Shown here: piece by piece, positions 18,768 to 27,415 of the stretch
Layout: each line of letters starts with the position of its first letter
Numbering within the stretch: position 1 is the first letter of the stretch
NCBI GenBank assembly: GCA_024397875.1
Contig: CP073344.1
Coordinates: 1,975,001-2,039,000 of the forward strand
DNA length: 64,000 nt
Direction: 5' to 3'
Source of the DNA: Amphritea atlantica
Lineage (GTDB): Bacteria > Pseudomonadota > Gammaproteobacteria > Pseudomonadales > Balneatricaceae
Translations under genes and position numbers: made by a program
Notes under the pieces: model-generated
Databases searched by the model: none
Seen by the model: the letters and a program-made list of their open reading frames with translations, nothing else
Told to the model about the DNA's origin: nothing

Positions 18768-19919
18768 ATGAAATTTGCCAGACAGGCGCAATCACTGAAC
18801 GCGTCTTATCTCAGAGAGATTCTCAGCGCAGCAAGCCAGCCAGAGATGATCTCCATGGCAGGAGGGCTACCTGCGGCCTCCCTGCTACCGCTGGAACTTG
18901 TCCGTGTCGCCTGCGCGTCTCTGGCGGATAATAGTCTGTTTTTTCAGTATGGCAGTAGCCGGGGTTATCAACCGCTGCTAGAAACCCTGGAACAACATAG
19001 CCCTCAGTCTACTCAGCCCTGGCTGATCTGCAACGGCAGTCAGCAAGGTCTGGACCTGATTGCCCGGGCACTGCTGGAAACAGGTGACCCTATTGTTGCC
19101 GAAGTTCCAGCTTATCTTGGCGCACTACAGGCATTTCAATTAACCGGTGCTTCGCTATTACCTTTGCTCAGCGGAGCCGCCGGGCCGGATCTGGATCAGC
19201 TTGAACATTATTTTAAAACCGCGGCAGTGAAGCTGTTTTATGCGGTTCCTGATTTTCACAACCCCACCGGGCGGGTGTGGTCTGCCGAGACCCGGGTTGC
19301 CGTGGCCGCGCTGTGTCGTCACTATGGTGTCACCCTGATTGAAGACTCGCCCTATCGACAGTTAAGGTTCAGCGGCACAGAACTCAGCCCTGTGAGTGAG
19401 TTATACCCGGAACAAACAATAAGCCTGATATCCTTTTCAAAAACAGGCTTTCCCGGACTCAGAGTCGGAGCGATGAGTGGCCCGGCTGAATTTATCGCCC
19501 TCGCAGAACGGATTAAGCAGGCAACGGATCTGCACACCGGTATTCCGCAACAGGTGATCATTCACCGGCTGCTGAATCACCAGCAATACCCGGACCATCT
19601 GGCACGACTGCAGCAAGGTTACCGCAATCGTTACCACCATCTGAGTAGTGAACTGCAACAACAGTTGGGGCAACAAATCGAGTTTGACCCGGTCGAGGGA
19701 GGAATGTTTATCTGGCTATCGTTGAATGGAAAAAGTGGAACGGAGATCGCGGCAAGGGCTCTTTCACATAAGCTGGCGGTGGTGCCAGGCGCCGCATTCT
19801 ACGCGAAAGGAGCCACTGCAGAGGATAGCCATATCCGGCTTAATTTCAGTAACACTGACACCGCGTTAGTCCGGGAAGCAGTAGCACGACTGGCAAGAGC
19901 AATCGGCGCGGGTTGTTAA
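18768..19919 (+). CDS. PLP-dependent class I/II aminotransferase
   Basis: 383 residues of fold-type I aminotransferase of the 2-aminoadipate/LysN-like branch. The PLP lysine is in SFSKTGFPGLRVGA, and PDFHNPTGRVWS and EDSPYRQLRF give the Asn/Asp/Tyr cofactor contacts. It lacks the N-terminal GntR domain of MocR regulators, so it is an enzyme rather than a regulator. AGGACAGAGTT upstream of ATG 18768 is a good ribosome site. Amino-acid specificity is unknown. Confidence 0.88.
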   Translation: MKFARQAQSLNASYLREILSAASQPEMISMAGGLPAASLLPLELVRVACASLADNSLFFQYGSSRGYQPLLETLEQHSPQSTQPWLICNGSQQGLDLIARALLETGDPIVAEVPAYLGALQAFQLTGASLLPLLSGAAGPDLDQLEHYFKTAAVKLFYAVPDFHNPTGRVWSAETRVAVAALCRHYGVTLIEDSPYRQLRFSGTELSPVSELYPEQTISLISFSKTGFPGLRVGAMSGPAEFIALAERIKQATDLHTGIPQQVIIHRLLNHQQYPDHLARLQQGYRNRYHHLSSELQQQLGQQIEFDPVEGGMFIWLSLNGKSGTEIAARALSHKLAVVPGAAFYAKGATAEDSHIRLNFSNTDTALVREAVARLARAIGAGC

Positions 19920-20000
19920 AGAACGGCAAGAACAGATATAAATCAGCTGAACCGGGCGCATATTTCAACGTTCACGGTTCGGCTGATCGTCTTCGGGGCG

Positions 20001-22577
20001 TTATCGGCCCGCTTCACCACGCTTGTCTTCGCTGTTATCACCCAGCTGATCATGACGATTATCGACCTGTTTTTCGCTGTCCCTGTCGATGGAATCGACC
20101 CACTCACCCTCACGGGACTCGGCGCCGACACTGATGGCATCGACCACATCAGATGCCGCCTCAGGAATATTTTCAAGCACCGCTACCGCCACCTCTTCAG
20201 CGCTATCCGGTGATACCTCTCGGAGTCGGTTTACCAGCTCGACCGCATCCCGAATTTCGCTGGCAGGCTCAGCATTCAGGCCGGTATTGTCCGTCTGATA
20301 ACTTTCATGCAGCAGCCGTGCAACTTCTGCAGCCACATACTGTGCGCTTTCCGGTACCGCTTCAACAATTTTTACCGCCAGATTGAGTGACATTTCCGGC
20401 GATAGTTCAGACATGCGGGTGAGCCACTCAATTGCTTTCTCATGCTCATCCAGTACCGTTTCTGCGTCATCAGAATCGGAACCAGCGACAACAGTCTGAG
20501 TTTCGTCGTCATCGGCTACCGTTTCATTTTCATCTTCGGTAGCAGAAAGATACTCTTCAGTAACCTCATACATAGACTCAGGCACTGCTTCTACCACAGT
20601 TGCAGCGACATCCATCGCCTGATCAGGTGCCGCTTCAGAAAGCCTGGAGACCCACTCAACGGCATCATGATAATCATGTTCCTCACTCTCAGCCGTACCG
20701 CCTGAGTCCGCATCAGAGGTTTCATTATCTGTCTCTGATTCGTAATGAGACATATACTCTTCAGTCATTGCCACCGCGGATTCCGGAAGCGACTCCGCAA
20801 CGGTTACCGCGATATCCAGCGCCTGATCCGGATTAGCATCCCAGAGTTCAGTCGCCATACTCAGCGCATCGGACTCACTGGTATCATCTTCACGGTCAGC
20901 CGGCCGCATCGATTCCCGCTCTTCAGCAATCAGACGTGAATAGTATTCGGCCACCTGAGTAGCTGATTCTGGCGCTGATGCAACGGCAATACGCGCCATC
21001 TCGATGCGCATCTCTGGAAAGACCCGGCCCACTTCGATTGCAACCGGTATCACCTGCTGGGGATACCATTCAGCCAGACGGGACACCAGGTCAGCGGCAA
21101 GCTCAGGTTTAGCCTTCACAATGGCCCGGGTGATCTCCAGTATCTGATAAGGCGCCGCTTCCTTCATGACCTCATACAGACGCATCACATCGATGCCCGG
21201 AACTTTAGCCACAGCTGCAGCCACTTCGGTGCCTCTTTCCGGATTGGTAATGGTCAGCGCACGCGCCAGTTTAACCGCAGTAGCAGGATCAGATTCAGCA
21301 ATGCTCATTGCCATCTCGGCCTCGGAGCTCAGCGGAGCCTCAGGCTCTGTATATTCAGTCCGCGGATCCAGATGTACCGACGTGGTCAGTGCTTCACCCT
21401 GCATAACGAAGTCCTCCTGATCTGCCACCGGCAACGCCTTGCTGACAGTCATACGATAGACCGTGAACAGTGCCAGAAAAGTCTGCGTAACCGCGAGAAA
21501 ATAGAACAGACTGGAACTACCAAAGGCCGACATGACCAGCGACGCCGTATAGGGACCGATAGCGCCACCGACACCAAACGCCAGCAACATGCTTCCCATA
21601 GCCGCAACCATTTCCGATTTTTTCAGCTTATCAAACGCCTCAGCCACACTCAGGGGGTAATAACAGGCTACCATTCCTGAAGTCAGGCCGCAGAGAATAA
21701 AGATACTGGTCATCATCTCCATCGCTGCCAATGGCACAATCGCGATACCCAGTACGGATGAGAGCAACAATAAACCTAACAGGATGGTCCGCCGGTCAAA
21801 ACGATCCGACAGAGCGCCCACCGGAAATTGCAGACTAAACGCACCTAATATGGCACACCCCATGAACAGCGATAGCTGGAAACCACTGATATGAAATTCA
21901 GCTGCGAAAACCGGTAACAGGTTAAACAGGGCTGAATAAACTGCACCTGAGGTTAAGCAGGTCACAACACCCAGGGGTGATATCCGGTACAGAGAGATGA
22001 TCGACATAGGCGCTACGGTTTCGATAACCGGGCCCTGTGAGCGACTGAAAAGCACCGGCAGGGTCGCCATGCAGAACAGAATTCCCACCAGAACAAAAAG
22101 CATATTGTCAGACGGTTCAGCAATCCCCATCAGGAACTGTCCGCCAAACAGCCCGCCCATGATACAGGCATTATAGACCGCAAGGATTTTACCCCGGGTT
22201 TCTTCGGTGGCACTGTCACTGAGCCAGCTTTCCATCGCGGTCAGCAGGCAGGCGTGGCTGAAGCCAAGCAAAACTCTCAATACGCCCCATAGCAGCGCAT
22301 TGGCATCCAGTGTAAAAGCCAGAATACAGATCGCTTCGATAGCCAGGCTGCCGGCAAACACCCGGATGTGTCCAACCCGTTTAACCAGCTGTTTACTATA
22401 GATAGCCCCGGTCAGCATCCCCACGAAATACATAGACAACACCAGACCGATTGTATCGGTTGAGATGCCTTCCAGCCCCATTCGTGACGGGACCAGAATG
22501 TTCATCAGGCCGACACCCAGATAGAGGATTATGCAACTGCTAAACAGGGCAAACAATGACAACAGAGCTTTACGCAC
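20001..22577 (-). CDS. MFS transporter fused to an acidic helical-repeat C-terminal domain
   Basis: 858 residues. The first 385 or so form a 12-helix MFS permease of the YcaD-like type. The remaining 470 residues are hydrophilic and very acidic. They consist first of short alpha units with the pattern A-x-x-x-A-x-x-x-P-E-x-A (about 415-560), then four longer units beginning near 570, 638, 714 and 777. Each long unit has the skeleton (D/E)A-x-x-x-(V/M)-x-x-L-x-(E/D)-x-x-P-(D/E)-x-(A/S), then VEAVPES-like, then a Glu/Asp-rich linker. The tail should be cytoplasmic and resembles HEAT/TPR-type scaffolding. No frameshift separates the two parts. Substrate and partner are unknown. Confidence 0.85.
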   Translation of the reverse strand: MRKALLSLFALFSSCIILYLGVGLMNILVPSRMGLEGISTDTIGLVLSMYFVGMLTGAIYSKQLVKRVGHIRVFAGSLAIEAICILAFTLDANALLWGVLRVLLGFSHACLLTAMESWLSDSATEETRGKILAVYNACIMGGLFGGQFLMGIAEPSDNMLFVLVGILFCMATLPVLFSRSQGPVIETVAPMSIISLYRISPLGVVTCLTSGAVYSALFNLLPVFAAEFHISGFQLSLFMGCAILGAFSLQFPVGALSDRFDRRTILLGLLLLSSVLGIAIVPLAAMEMMTSIFILCGLTSGMVACYYPLSVAEAFDKLKKSEMVAAMGSMLLAFGVGGAIGPYTASLVMSAFGSSSLFYFLAVTQTFLALFTVYRMTVSKALPVADQEDFVMQGEALTTSVHLDPRTEYTEPEAPLSSEAEMAMSIAESDPATAVKLARALTITNPERGTEVAAAVAKVPGIDVMRLYEVMKEAAPYQILEITRAIVKAKPELAADLVSRLAEWYPQQVIPVAIEVGRVFPEMRIEMARIAVASAPESATQVAEYYSRLIAEERESMRPADREDDTSESDALSMATELWDANPDQALDIAVTVAESLPESAVAMTEEYMSHYESETDNETSDADSGGTAESEEHDYHDAVEWVSRLSEAAPDQAMDVAATVVEAVPESMYEVTEEYLSATEDENETVADDDETQTVVAGSDSDDAETVLDEHEKAIEWLTRMSELSPEMSLNLAVKIVEAVPESAQYVAAEVARLLHESYQTDNTGLNAEPASEIRDAVELVNRLREVSPDSAEEVAVAVLENIPEAASDVVDAISVGAESREGEWVDSIDRDSEKQVDNRHDQLGDNSEDKRGEAGR

Positions 22578-22628
22578 GAAGCTTTCTCTCTTCAGAAATA
22601 TATGTAATCAGGGCAGAAATTAAGGTTT

Positions 22629-22665
22629 TAAAAAATGCAAAAAGCCGGCTTAATAGGCCGGCTTG
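22629..22665 (-). terminator. terminator after the hotdog thioesterase gene
   Basis: AAGCCGGC and GCCGGCTT arms; on the minus strand the hairpin is followed by TTTTTGCATTTTTT. It lies between the thioesterase gene and the MFS-repeat gene, both on the minus strand. Confidence 0.85.
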
Positions 22666-22755
22666 TTAAGATCTCAGTCTAACACCCTAAATCGGTCTTA
22701 TACACCCCTAAAGTATCGATTCAGATCATAATACAAGGTCTTTTTCTAAATCAGA

Positions 22756-23175
22756 CTACTTCCCTAATACAGCTACCGTTAACCGGGAAACGCAAATCGC
22801 CTTTTCCTTTTCGTCGACGATTCGGATATCCCACACCTGGGTTGAACGACCGATATGAACGGGTGATGCGGTACCGTAAACATGCCCTGTGCTGATTCCC
22901 GACAGATGATTTGCATTTATCTCAAGTCCGACACAACGCTGGCCAGGTTCTGATGCCAGTTGTGCGGCAACACTACCGAGTGTTTCAGCCAATACGACTG
23001 ATGCGCCCCCATGCAGAAGTCCCATCGGTTGATGTGTTCTGCAATCAACCGGCATTGAGGCACTGATATAATCAGGACCAATCTCAGTGATTTTAATACC
23101 AAGATGATCGATGAGCGTGTTTCGGGCAAACAGCTGTAACTCGTCGACGCTCTTTTCAGTTTTCCAGATTGACAT
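22756..23175 (-). CDS. hotdog-fold thioesterase (MenI/YdiI-like)
   Basis: 139 residues. The segment MGLLHGGASVVLAETLGSVAA carries the active-site Gln/Glu helix of the YdiI/EntH (1,4-dihydroxy-2-naphthoyl-CoA hydrolase) group. The segment LEINANHLSGISTGHV is also typical. A broad-range acyl-CoA or aryl-CoA hydrolase is expected. No menaquinone genes lie nearby, so the MenI role is not claimed. Confidence 0.88.
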   Translation of the reverse strand: MSIWKTEKSVDELQLFARNTLIDHLGIKITEIGPDYISASMPVDCRTHQPMGLLHGGASVVLAETLGSVAAQLASEPGQRCVGLEINANHLSGISTGHVYGTASPVHIGRSTQVWDIRIVDEKEKAICVSRLTVAVLGK

Positions 23176-23443
23176 AAATGCCTCCTCTATAAAGCAACTA
23201 AGCTATCACCACAGCCTCTGCCGGAAAATAACATTTCCACTCAGGATTGTGACAAGAATACTCAGCATCGAAATCGATGTTTAAAAGTTTAAACCATCGT
23301 CAAAACAAATCTCAAAACAGAGCGGATCGCATAGGTGATCACAATGACATCGACAAGCACTCTCATCGATGATGGCGGTAGTGGCAGAAGGCCCGGGAAG
23401 GTGATTCCGCGATCACCGTTTGAAAAAGCAGTTCTCAGAAACG

Positions 23444-23812
23444 CTATAAACGCCCCTCCCTACGCAGCCGCCGCTCAACCCAGACGTGATATAACTGACT
23501 GCAAACCGGACGTATCAGCGGCAAACCGAGTAACCACCCCAGCCATTTGAGGCGGGGAACCCGTGACATCAGTAATCGATAGGCATCGAGTTCGGTCCGA
23601 ATAATGCCATTCGCATCCCTGACATGCAGCTCCAGCAGGGCTTTACGAGGATCAATCCCCCAGGCCCTGAGTTGCGTCTCCTGATGAGTGATATCAAACC
23701 AGATTACACTTTGATCATCTTCTGCCTGAAGCGACTCGTAGTAGTGCCGGTCACGCACACAGCCGGAGCAGGAACCATCATAAAATACGGTAATTTGGCC
23801 TCTGTCAGACAT
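23444..23812 (-). CDS. DUF393 (DCC1-like) thiol-disulfide protein
   Basis: 122 residues starting at ATG 23812. YDGSCSGC with the CxxC at 15-18 is the signature of the DCC1-like thiol-disulfide oxidoreductase family, and SRVPRLKWLGWLLGLPLIRPV is the usual hydrophobic second half. Redox partner and role are unknown. It follows the metallopeptidase gene on the same strand with an 18-base gap. Confidence 0.85.
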   Translation of the reverse strand: MSDRGQITVFYDGSCSGCVRDRHYYESLQAEDDQSVIWFDITHQETQLRAWGIDPRKALLELHVRDANGIIRTELDAYRLLMSRVPRLKWLGWLLGLPLIRPVCSQLYHVWVERRLRREGRL

Positions 23813-23830
23813 CCTCACGCCCAGCCATCA

Positions 23831-24343
23831 TCAGTAGACCGGACCAAACCGGTCCAGACAGGTCAGGTAAAGCCGGAGATCTAATTCAAGCTGATGATAA
23901 TCCGGCTCCATATGCTGGCACAATTTATAAAAAGAGCGGTTATGCTCCTTCTCACGGATGTGCGCCAATTCATGAACCACAATCATTCTTAAAAAAGGCT
24001 CTGGCGCCTGCTTAAACAGCGTAGCGATACGGATCTCTTTTTTTGCCCGTAGCTTATTACCCTGAACACGGGATATATGGGTATGCAGCCCCAGAGCATT
24101 ATGGATCACATCGATACGGTCATCATATTCAACCTTGCTAAGAGGGGCTGATTGCCGCAGGTAACTGTTTTTAATGTCCAGCGTGTATTGGTAGAGCGCT
24201 TTCGAGTTTGAAACAGCATGGCCCGACTGATAACGCTTGCGCAGATAGTCAGGAAGTTTACCCGAGTCAATCAGCGTTTCCGCCTGCTGTTGCAATTCAG
24301 CCGAATACCCGGATAAAAAATTGCTCTTTTGGTTACGGCTCAT
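23831..24343 (-). CDS. YgjP-type zinc metallopeptidase family protein
   Basis: 170 residues with the zinc motif HELAH at 124-128 and a third ligand candidate His134, as in the YgjP/DUF45 (WLM-like) family. No transmembrane segment is seen. Its start overlaps the stop of the DUF1499 gene by 4 bases (ATGA type), so the two are translationally coupled. The peptide substrate is unknown. Confidence 0.85.
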   Translation of the reverse strand: MSRNQKSNFLSGYSAELQQQAETLIDSGKLPDYLRKRYQSGHAVSNSKALYQYTLDIKNSYLRQSAPLSKVEYDDRIDVIHNALGLHTHISRVQGNKLRAKKEIRIATLFKQAPEPFLRMIVVHELAHIREKEHNRSFYKLCQHMEPDYHQLELDLRLYLTCLDRFGPVY

Positions 24344-24792
24344 TGCCCATTCTCCAGCAGTTTACGTAACGCCTCTACCCGCTTGCGATTCACGCCCATA
24401 TCTGAATAACCCACCCGGGAAGCTGAACGGATATGGATAACACCGGCGTCTGCATCCCGCAGCAGTTCCAGGTCATCAACAAAACCAAACACAGTAGAGC
24501 TGAACTCAGCGGCCAGATAGTCTGTATTAACCGCGACGATCTTGCCACCTAAACGCTCAACCCCGGTGGTCACAGAGGACAGACTACTGACACTTAACGC
24601 CAGCGGTTTTATATAGTGTTCCTTATCACTGGCGTCAATACTGCAAACTGAATTCGGTTTGGGTCCACAGGGTGCCAACCTGCCATCAACCAGCCCTGCC
24701 CCTTTGTGACTGCGCGACAGATACCCCTGAAAGGCGAAATAGCCTGACACGATAAGCAGCATGACGACACCCACAATAACCAGCTGTTTCAT
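24340..24792 (-). CDS. DUF1499 membrane-anchored protein
   Basis: 150 residues: an N-terminal transmembrane or signal anchor (about 4-24), then the DUF1499 core. CGPKPNSVCS is the opening motif, and IHIRSASRVGYSDMGVNRKRVE is the strongly conserved end. Likely periplasmic-facing. Function unknown. First gene of a coupled set with the metallopeptidase gene and probably the DUF393 gene. Confidence 0.87.
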   Translation of the reverse strand: MKQLVIVGVVMLLIVSGYFAFQGYLSRSHKGAGLVDGRLAPCGPKPNSVCSIDASDKEHYIKPLALSVSSLSSVTTGVERLGGKIVAVNTDYLAAEFSSTVFGFVDDLELLRDADAGVIHIRSASRVGYSDMGVNRKRVEALRKLLENGQ

Positions 24793-24954
24793 AAAGCTCC
24801 TGATCGATTACGATACTAGTTCGGACGTTTACGGTCAGAGCGTGAATAACGCCGGTAAAGCGCTTGCCACACAGCCCAGTAAACCTCATAGGGTAATAAA
24901 ATTCAGAGTAGTATAAACTAGCCCGCTTTCTCAATACTAAACGAGTTTTGAATA

Positions 24955-25839
24955 GTGCTCAGCCCTCAACTGATCAACTGGCTTCTTCTGAGTTTTCTGG
25001 TAATCATCTGGGGCACCTCATTTATGGTGACTGCAATCGCTATCGAGGGAGGGCTGTCGGCCCTCACCATAACACTGTTAAGAGTATCCCTCGGCGCAGC
25101 GGTCATAACGCTGTTTACCTATTCAAGAGGTTTGCGGTTGCCCCTCGATGTAAAAAGCTGGGCCAGTTTTATGCTGCTGGGGCTGTTTGGCAGTGCGCTG
25201 CCATTTATGCTGATTACCTGGGGACAGCAATCGGTCCCATCAGCGACAACCGGTGTACTTATGGCGATTATGCCATTTGTAACGATGCTCATTGCCCACT
25301 ATTTTGTAGAGGGTGAGCGGTTCAACCGTTATAAAATGATAGGATTGATTCTCGCCTTCTCCGGGGTCATCTTTATACTCAACCCTTTTGTCGCAGGCAG
25401 CGTGGATCTGTTAGGTGCGTTGGCGATCCTTACAGCAGCCAGCAGCTACGCGCTAAATACCGTTCTGATACGCTTGCTACCGAAATTCAACCCGTTAATC
25501 GCAGGCTCAGGAATGTTGCTCTGTGGTCTGTTGCTGCTATCCCCTTTTGTCTTCTCTGACGCAAATGCTCTCCTCGATGAGCTGCGTTATGACGCGAAGC
25601 CCAGCGCTATTATGGCGGTTATCTGGCTGGGATGTATGCCGGCGGGTGCCGCCTCAATCATCTACTTCATTGTCGTCAACCGGGCTGGCCCAAGCTTTCT
25701 GTCTAACTGTAACTTCCTGATTCCGGTGGTCGCCTATTTTGCCGGAACCCTTATTCTGGGTGAAACCGTCTCCTTAAACAGTCTGATCGCACTGATCGGA
25801 ATTCTCACGGGAATCGGCCTGACCAGGGTGATCCGGTGA
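24955..25839 (+). CDS. EamA/DMT family transporter
   Basis: 294 residues, about ten hydrophobic helices in two EamA repeats. IIWGTSFMVTAIAIEGGLS opens the first and PVVAYFAGTLILGETVSLN closes the second, as in RhaT/YdcZ-type exporters. The start is GTG 24955, since no ATG lies upstream in frame before a stop. The last 66 bases overlap the convergent acetyltransferase gene. The substrate is unknown. Confidence 0.87.
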   Translation: MLSPQLINWLLLSFLVIIWGTSFMVTAIAIEGGLSALTITLLRVSLGAAVITLFTYSRGLRLPLDVKSWASFMLLGLFGSALPFMLITWGQQSVPSATTGVLMAIMPFVTMLIAHYFVEGERFNRYKMIGLILAFSGVIFILNPFVAGSVDLLGALAILTAASSYALNTVLIRLLPKFNPLIAGSGMLLCGLLLLSPFVFSDANALLDELRYDAKPSAIMAVIWLGCMPAGAASIIYFIVVNRAGPSFLSNCNFLIPVVAYFAGTLILGETVSLNSLIALIGILTGIGLTRVIR

Positions 25840-26346
25840 CAGATGGCGGTAAATCAATGCCTCCTTATCACGAAACAGAAAACGCTTTTCAAGGGTCGCT
25901 CCCAATGACTCGGCCAGTTTTCGCGAAGGCATGTTTTGCTCAAAAATCAGACTGATCAGCTGCAACCGGGGAAGATATTCAGCCGCCATCTGCCTGACCG
26001 CCAATGCCGCTTCACCGGCATACCCCCGTCCGGTATATCCCGGAATCAGAGACCACATAATCTCAGGCTCGGGCCAGTCCCCCGGATACCAGAGTCCGAC
26101 AATGCCGACCACAGCGCCGCTGCCTTTCAGTTTCAACGTATAGGGGCCATAACCATGAATCTCCCAGTGACCGATTAACGCGGCTACGATTCGCCAGCTT
26201 TCCCCTTCGCTCAGTGGATACCCTGTTGTATAGCGGGTTGCCTCAACATCTTTATAAAAATGATGCAGCGAAGGCCAGTCATCTATTGTCACCCTGACCA
26301 GTTCTAAACGGGAGGTACTGATAAATTCCGGTATTTTATACGTCAC
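25774..26346 (-). CDS. GNAT family acetyltransferase (RimJ/RimL-like)
   Basis: 190 residues. STSRLELVRV at the N-terminus and IMWSLIPGYTGRGYAGEAALA (acetyl-CoA motif A) match the Acetyltransf_3 branch that acts on protein N-termini or small amines. NMPSRKLAESLGA is the usual motif B. Its C-terminal 22 codons overlap the end of the convergent DMT gene, and the tail after residue 170 is charged and probably dispensable. Confidence 0.87.
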   Translation of the reverse strand: MTYKIPEFISTSRLELVRVTIDDWPSLHHFYKDVEATRYTTGYPLSEGESWRIVAALIGHWEIHGYGPYTLKLKGSGAVVGIVGLWYPGDWPEPEIMWSLIPGYTGRGYAGEAALAVRQMAAEYLPRLQLISLIFEQNMPSRKLAESLGATLEKRFLFRDKEALIYRHLSPDHPGQADSRENSDQCDQTV

Positions 26347-26544
26347 ACCTGATTCCTGATTCTGTCTGTTCTACTTACACCCTACTCTACTAAATACCCA
26401 TTGAAGGTACGACTATAAATTAAAGTTGCCGCTCCAGTAGATAACGGTATAAATATAATTGTTGGCTACGATAGCGTTAATCGACACAGCTTTTACTGCC
26501 GTTATATGCTAAAAACACAACTTCAATGGATTAGAGATAGCGTT

Positions 26545-27279
26545 ATGGCTCAGACAGCAGCACTGGTGCAAACCCTGAAGAAACAACTGAAAGCACAGGG
26601 AAAGACCTACCTCGATGTTGCTCAGGCACTGGACCTGAGTGAAGCATCCGTTAAACGACTTTTTTCGGAACAAAACTTCACGCTTCACAGACTTGAGAGC
26701 ATCGCAGAAATTGCGGGTCTGGAGTTAACCGGGCTGTTCCGGCTGATGGCTCAGGAGCAACAACGACTGACTCAGCTTACCCGTGAACAAGAGCAGGAGA
26801 TCGCAACGGACCTCGAACTTCTGCTGGTCGCCGTGAGTGTCATTAACGGGTTCGGATTCGAAGATATCATCTCCCATTACGATATCACCGAACACCAGTG
26901 CATCCGTAAACTGGCTCAGCTCGACCGCCTGCGCCTTATCGAACTTCAGCCGAACAACAGAATAAAGTTACTCATTGATCCTAACTTTAGCTGGTGTCCC
27001 AACGGACCAATTCAGCAATTTTTCCAACAGAAAGTTGAACAGGATTTCTTTCAGTCCCGGTTTGATAAAAAGCATGAGAAACTGATCGTGCTCAACGGTG
27101 TTCTCACCCCTGAAGCCAACCTCGCAATGCAGAAAAAAATGGAGCGAATTGCCGAAGAGTTTAACAGCCTGATCCGCGATGACTCCCCCCTGCCGATGGA
27201 TCAAAAGCATGGCAATACCATGGTACTGGCAATCCGCCAGTGGCAATACAGCCTGTTCAAGAATTATCGCAAAAGCTAA
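26545..27279 (+). CDS. helix-turn-helix (XRE-type) regulator
   Basis: 244 residues. Residues about 8-60 (KTYLDVAQALDLSEASVKRLFSEQNFTLHRLESIAEIAGL) form an XRE/Cro-type helix-turn-helix. The rest is helical without a recognised ligand domain. ATG 26545 is preferred over 26506 because GAGATAG lies just upstream. It is 136 bases upstream of the VIT/vWA gene on the same strand and could regulate it; a GCTAACC/GGTTAGC hairpin at the stop codon may separate them. Confidence 0.78.
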   Translation: MAQTAALVQTLKKQLKAQGKTYLDVAQALDLSEASVKRLFSEQNFTLHRLESIAEIAGLELTGLFRLMAQEQQRLTQLTREQEQEIATDLELLLVAVSVINGFGFEDIISHYDITEHQCIRKLAQLDRLRLIELQPNNRIKLLIDPNFSWCPNGPIQQFFQQKVEQDFFQSRFDKKHEKLIVLNGVLTPEANLAMQKKMERIAEEFNSLIRDDSPLPMDQKHGNTMVLAIRQWQYSLFKNYRKS

Positions 27280-27415
27280 CCTGGCGCCGCTTTCCCGGTT
27301 AGCTTATTCAACCTCGCGTATCACTATCCGCTACCTTCGCAGTTTAACTCCCCCTCACATCGCCCTGCCCCCATGATCACTCTGACTTCCAACAAACGCT
27401 ATTCAGAGGATTGCT

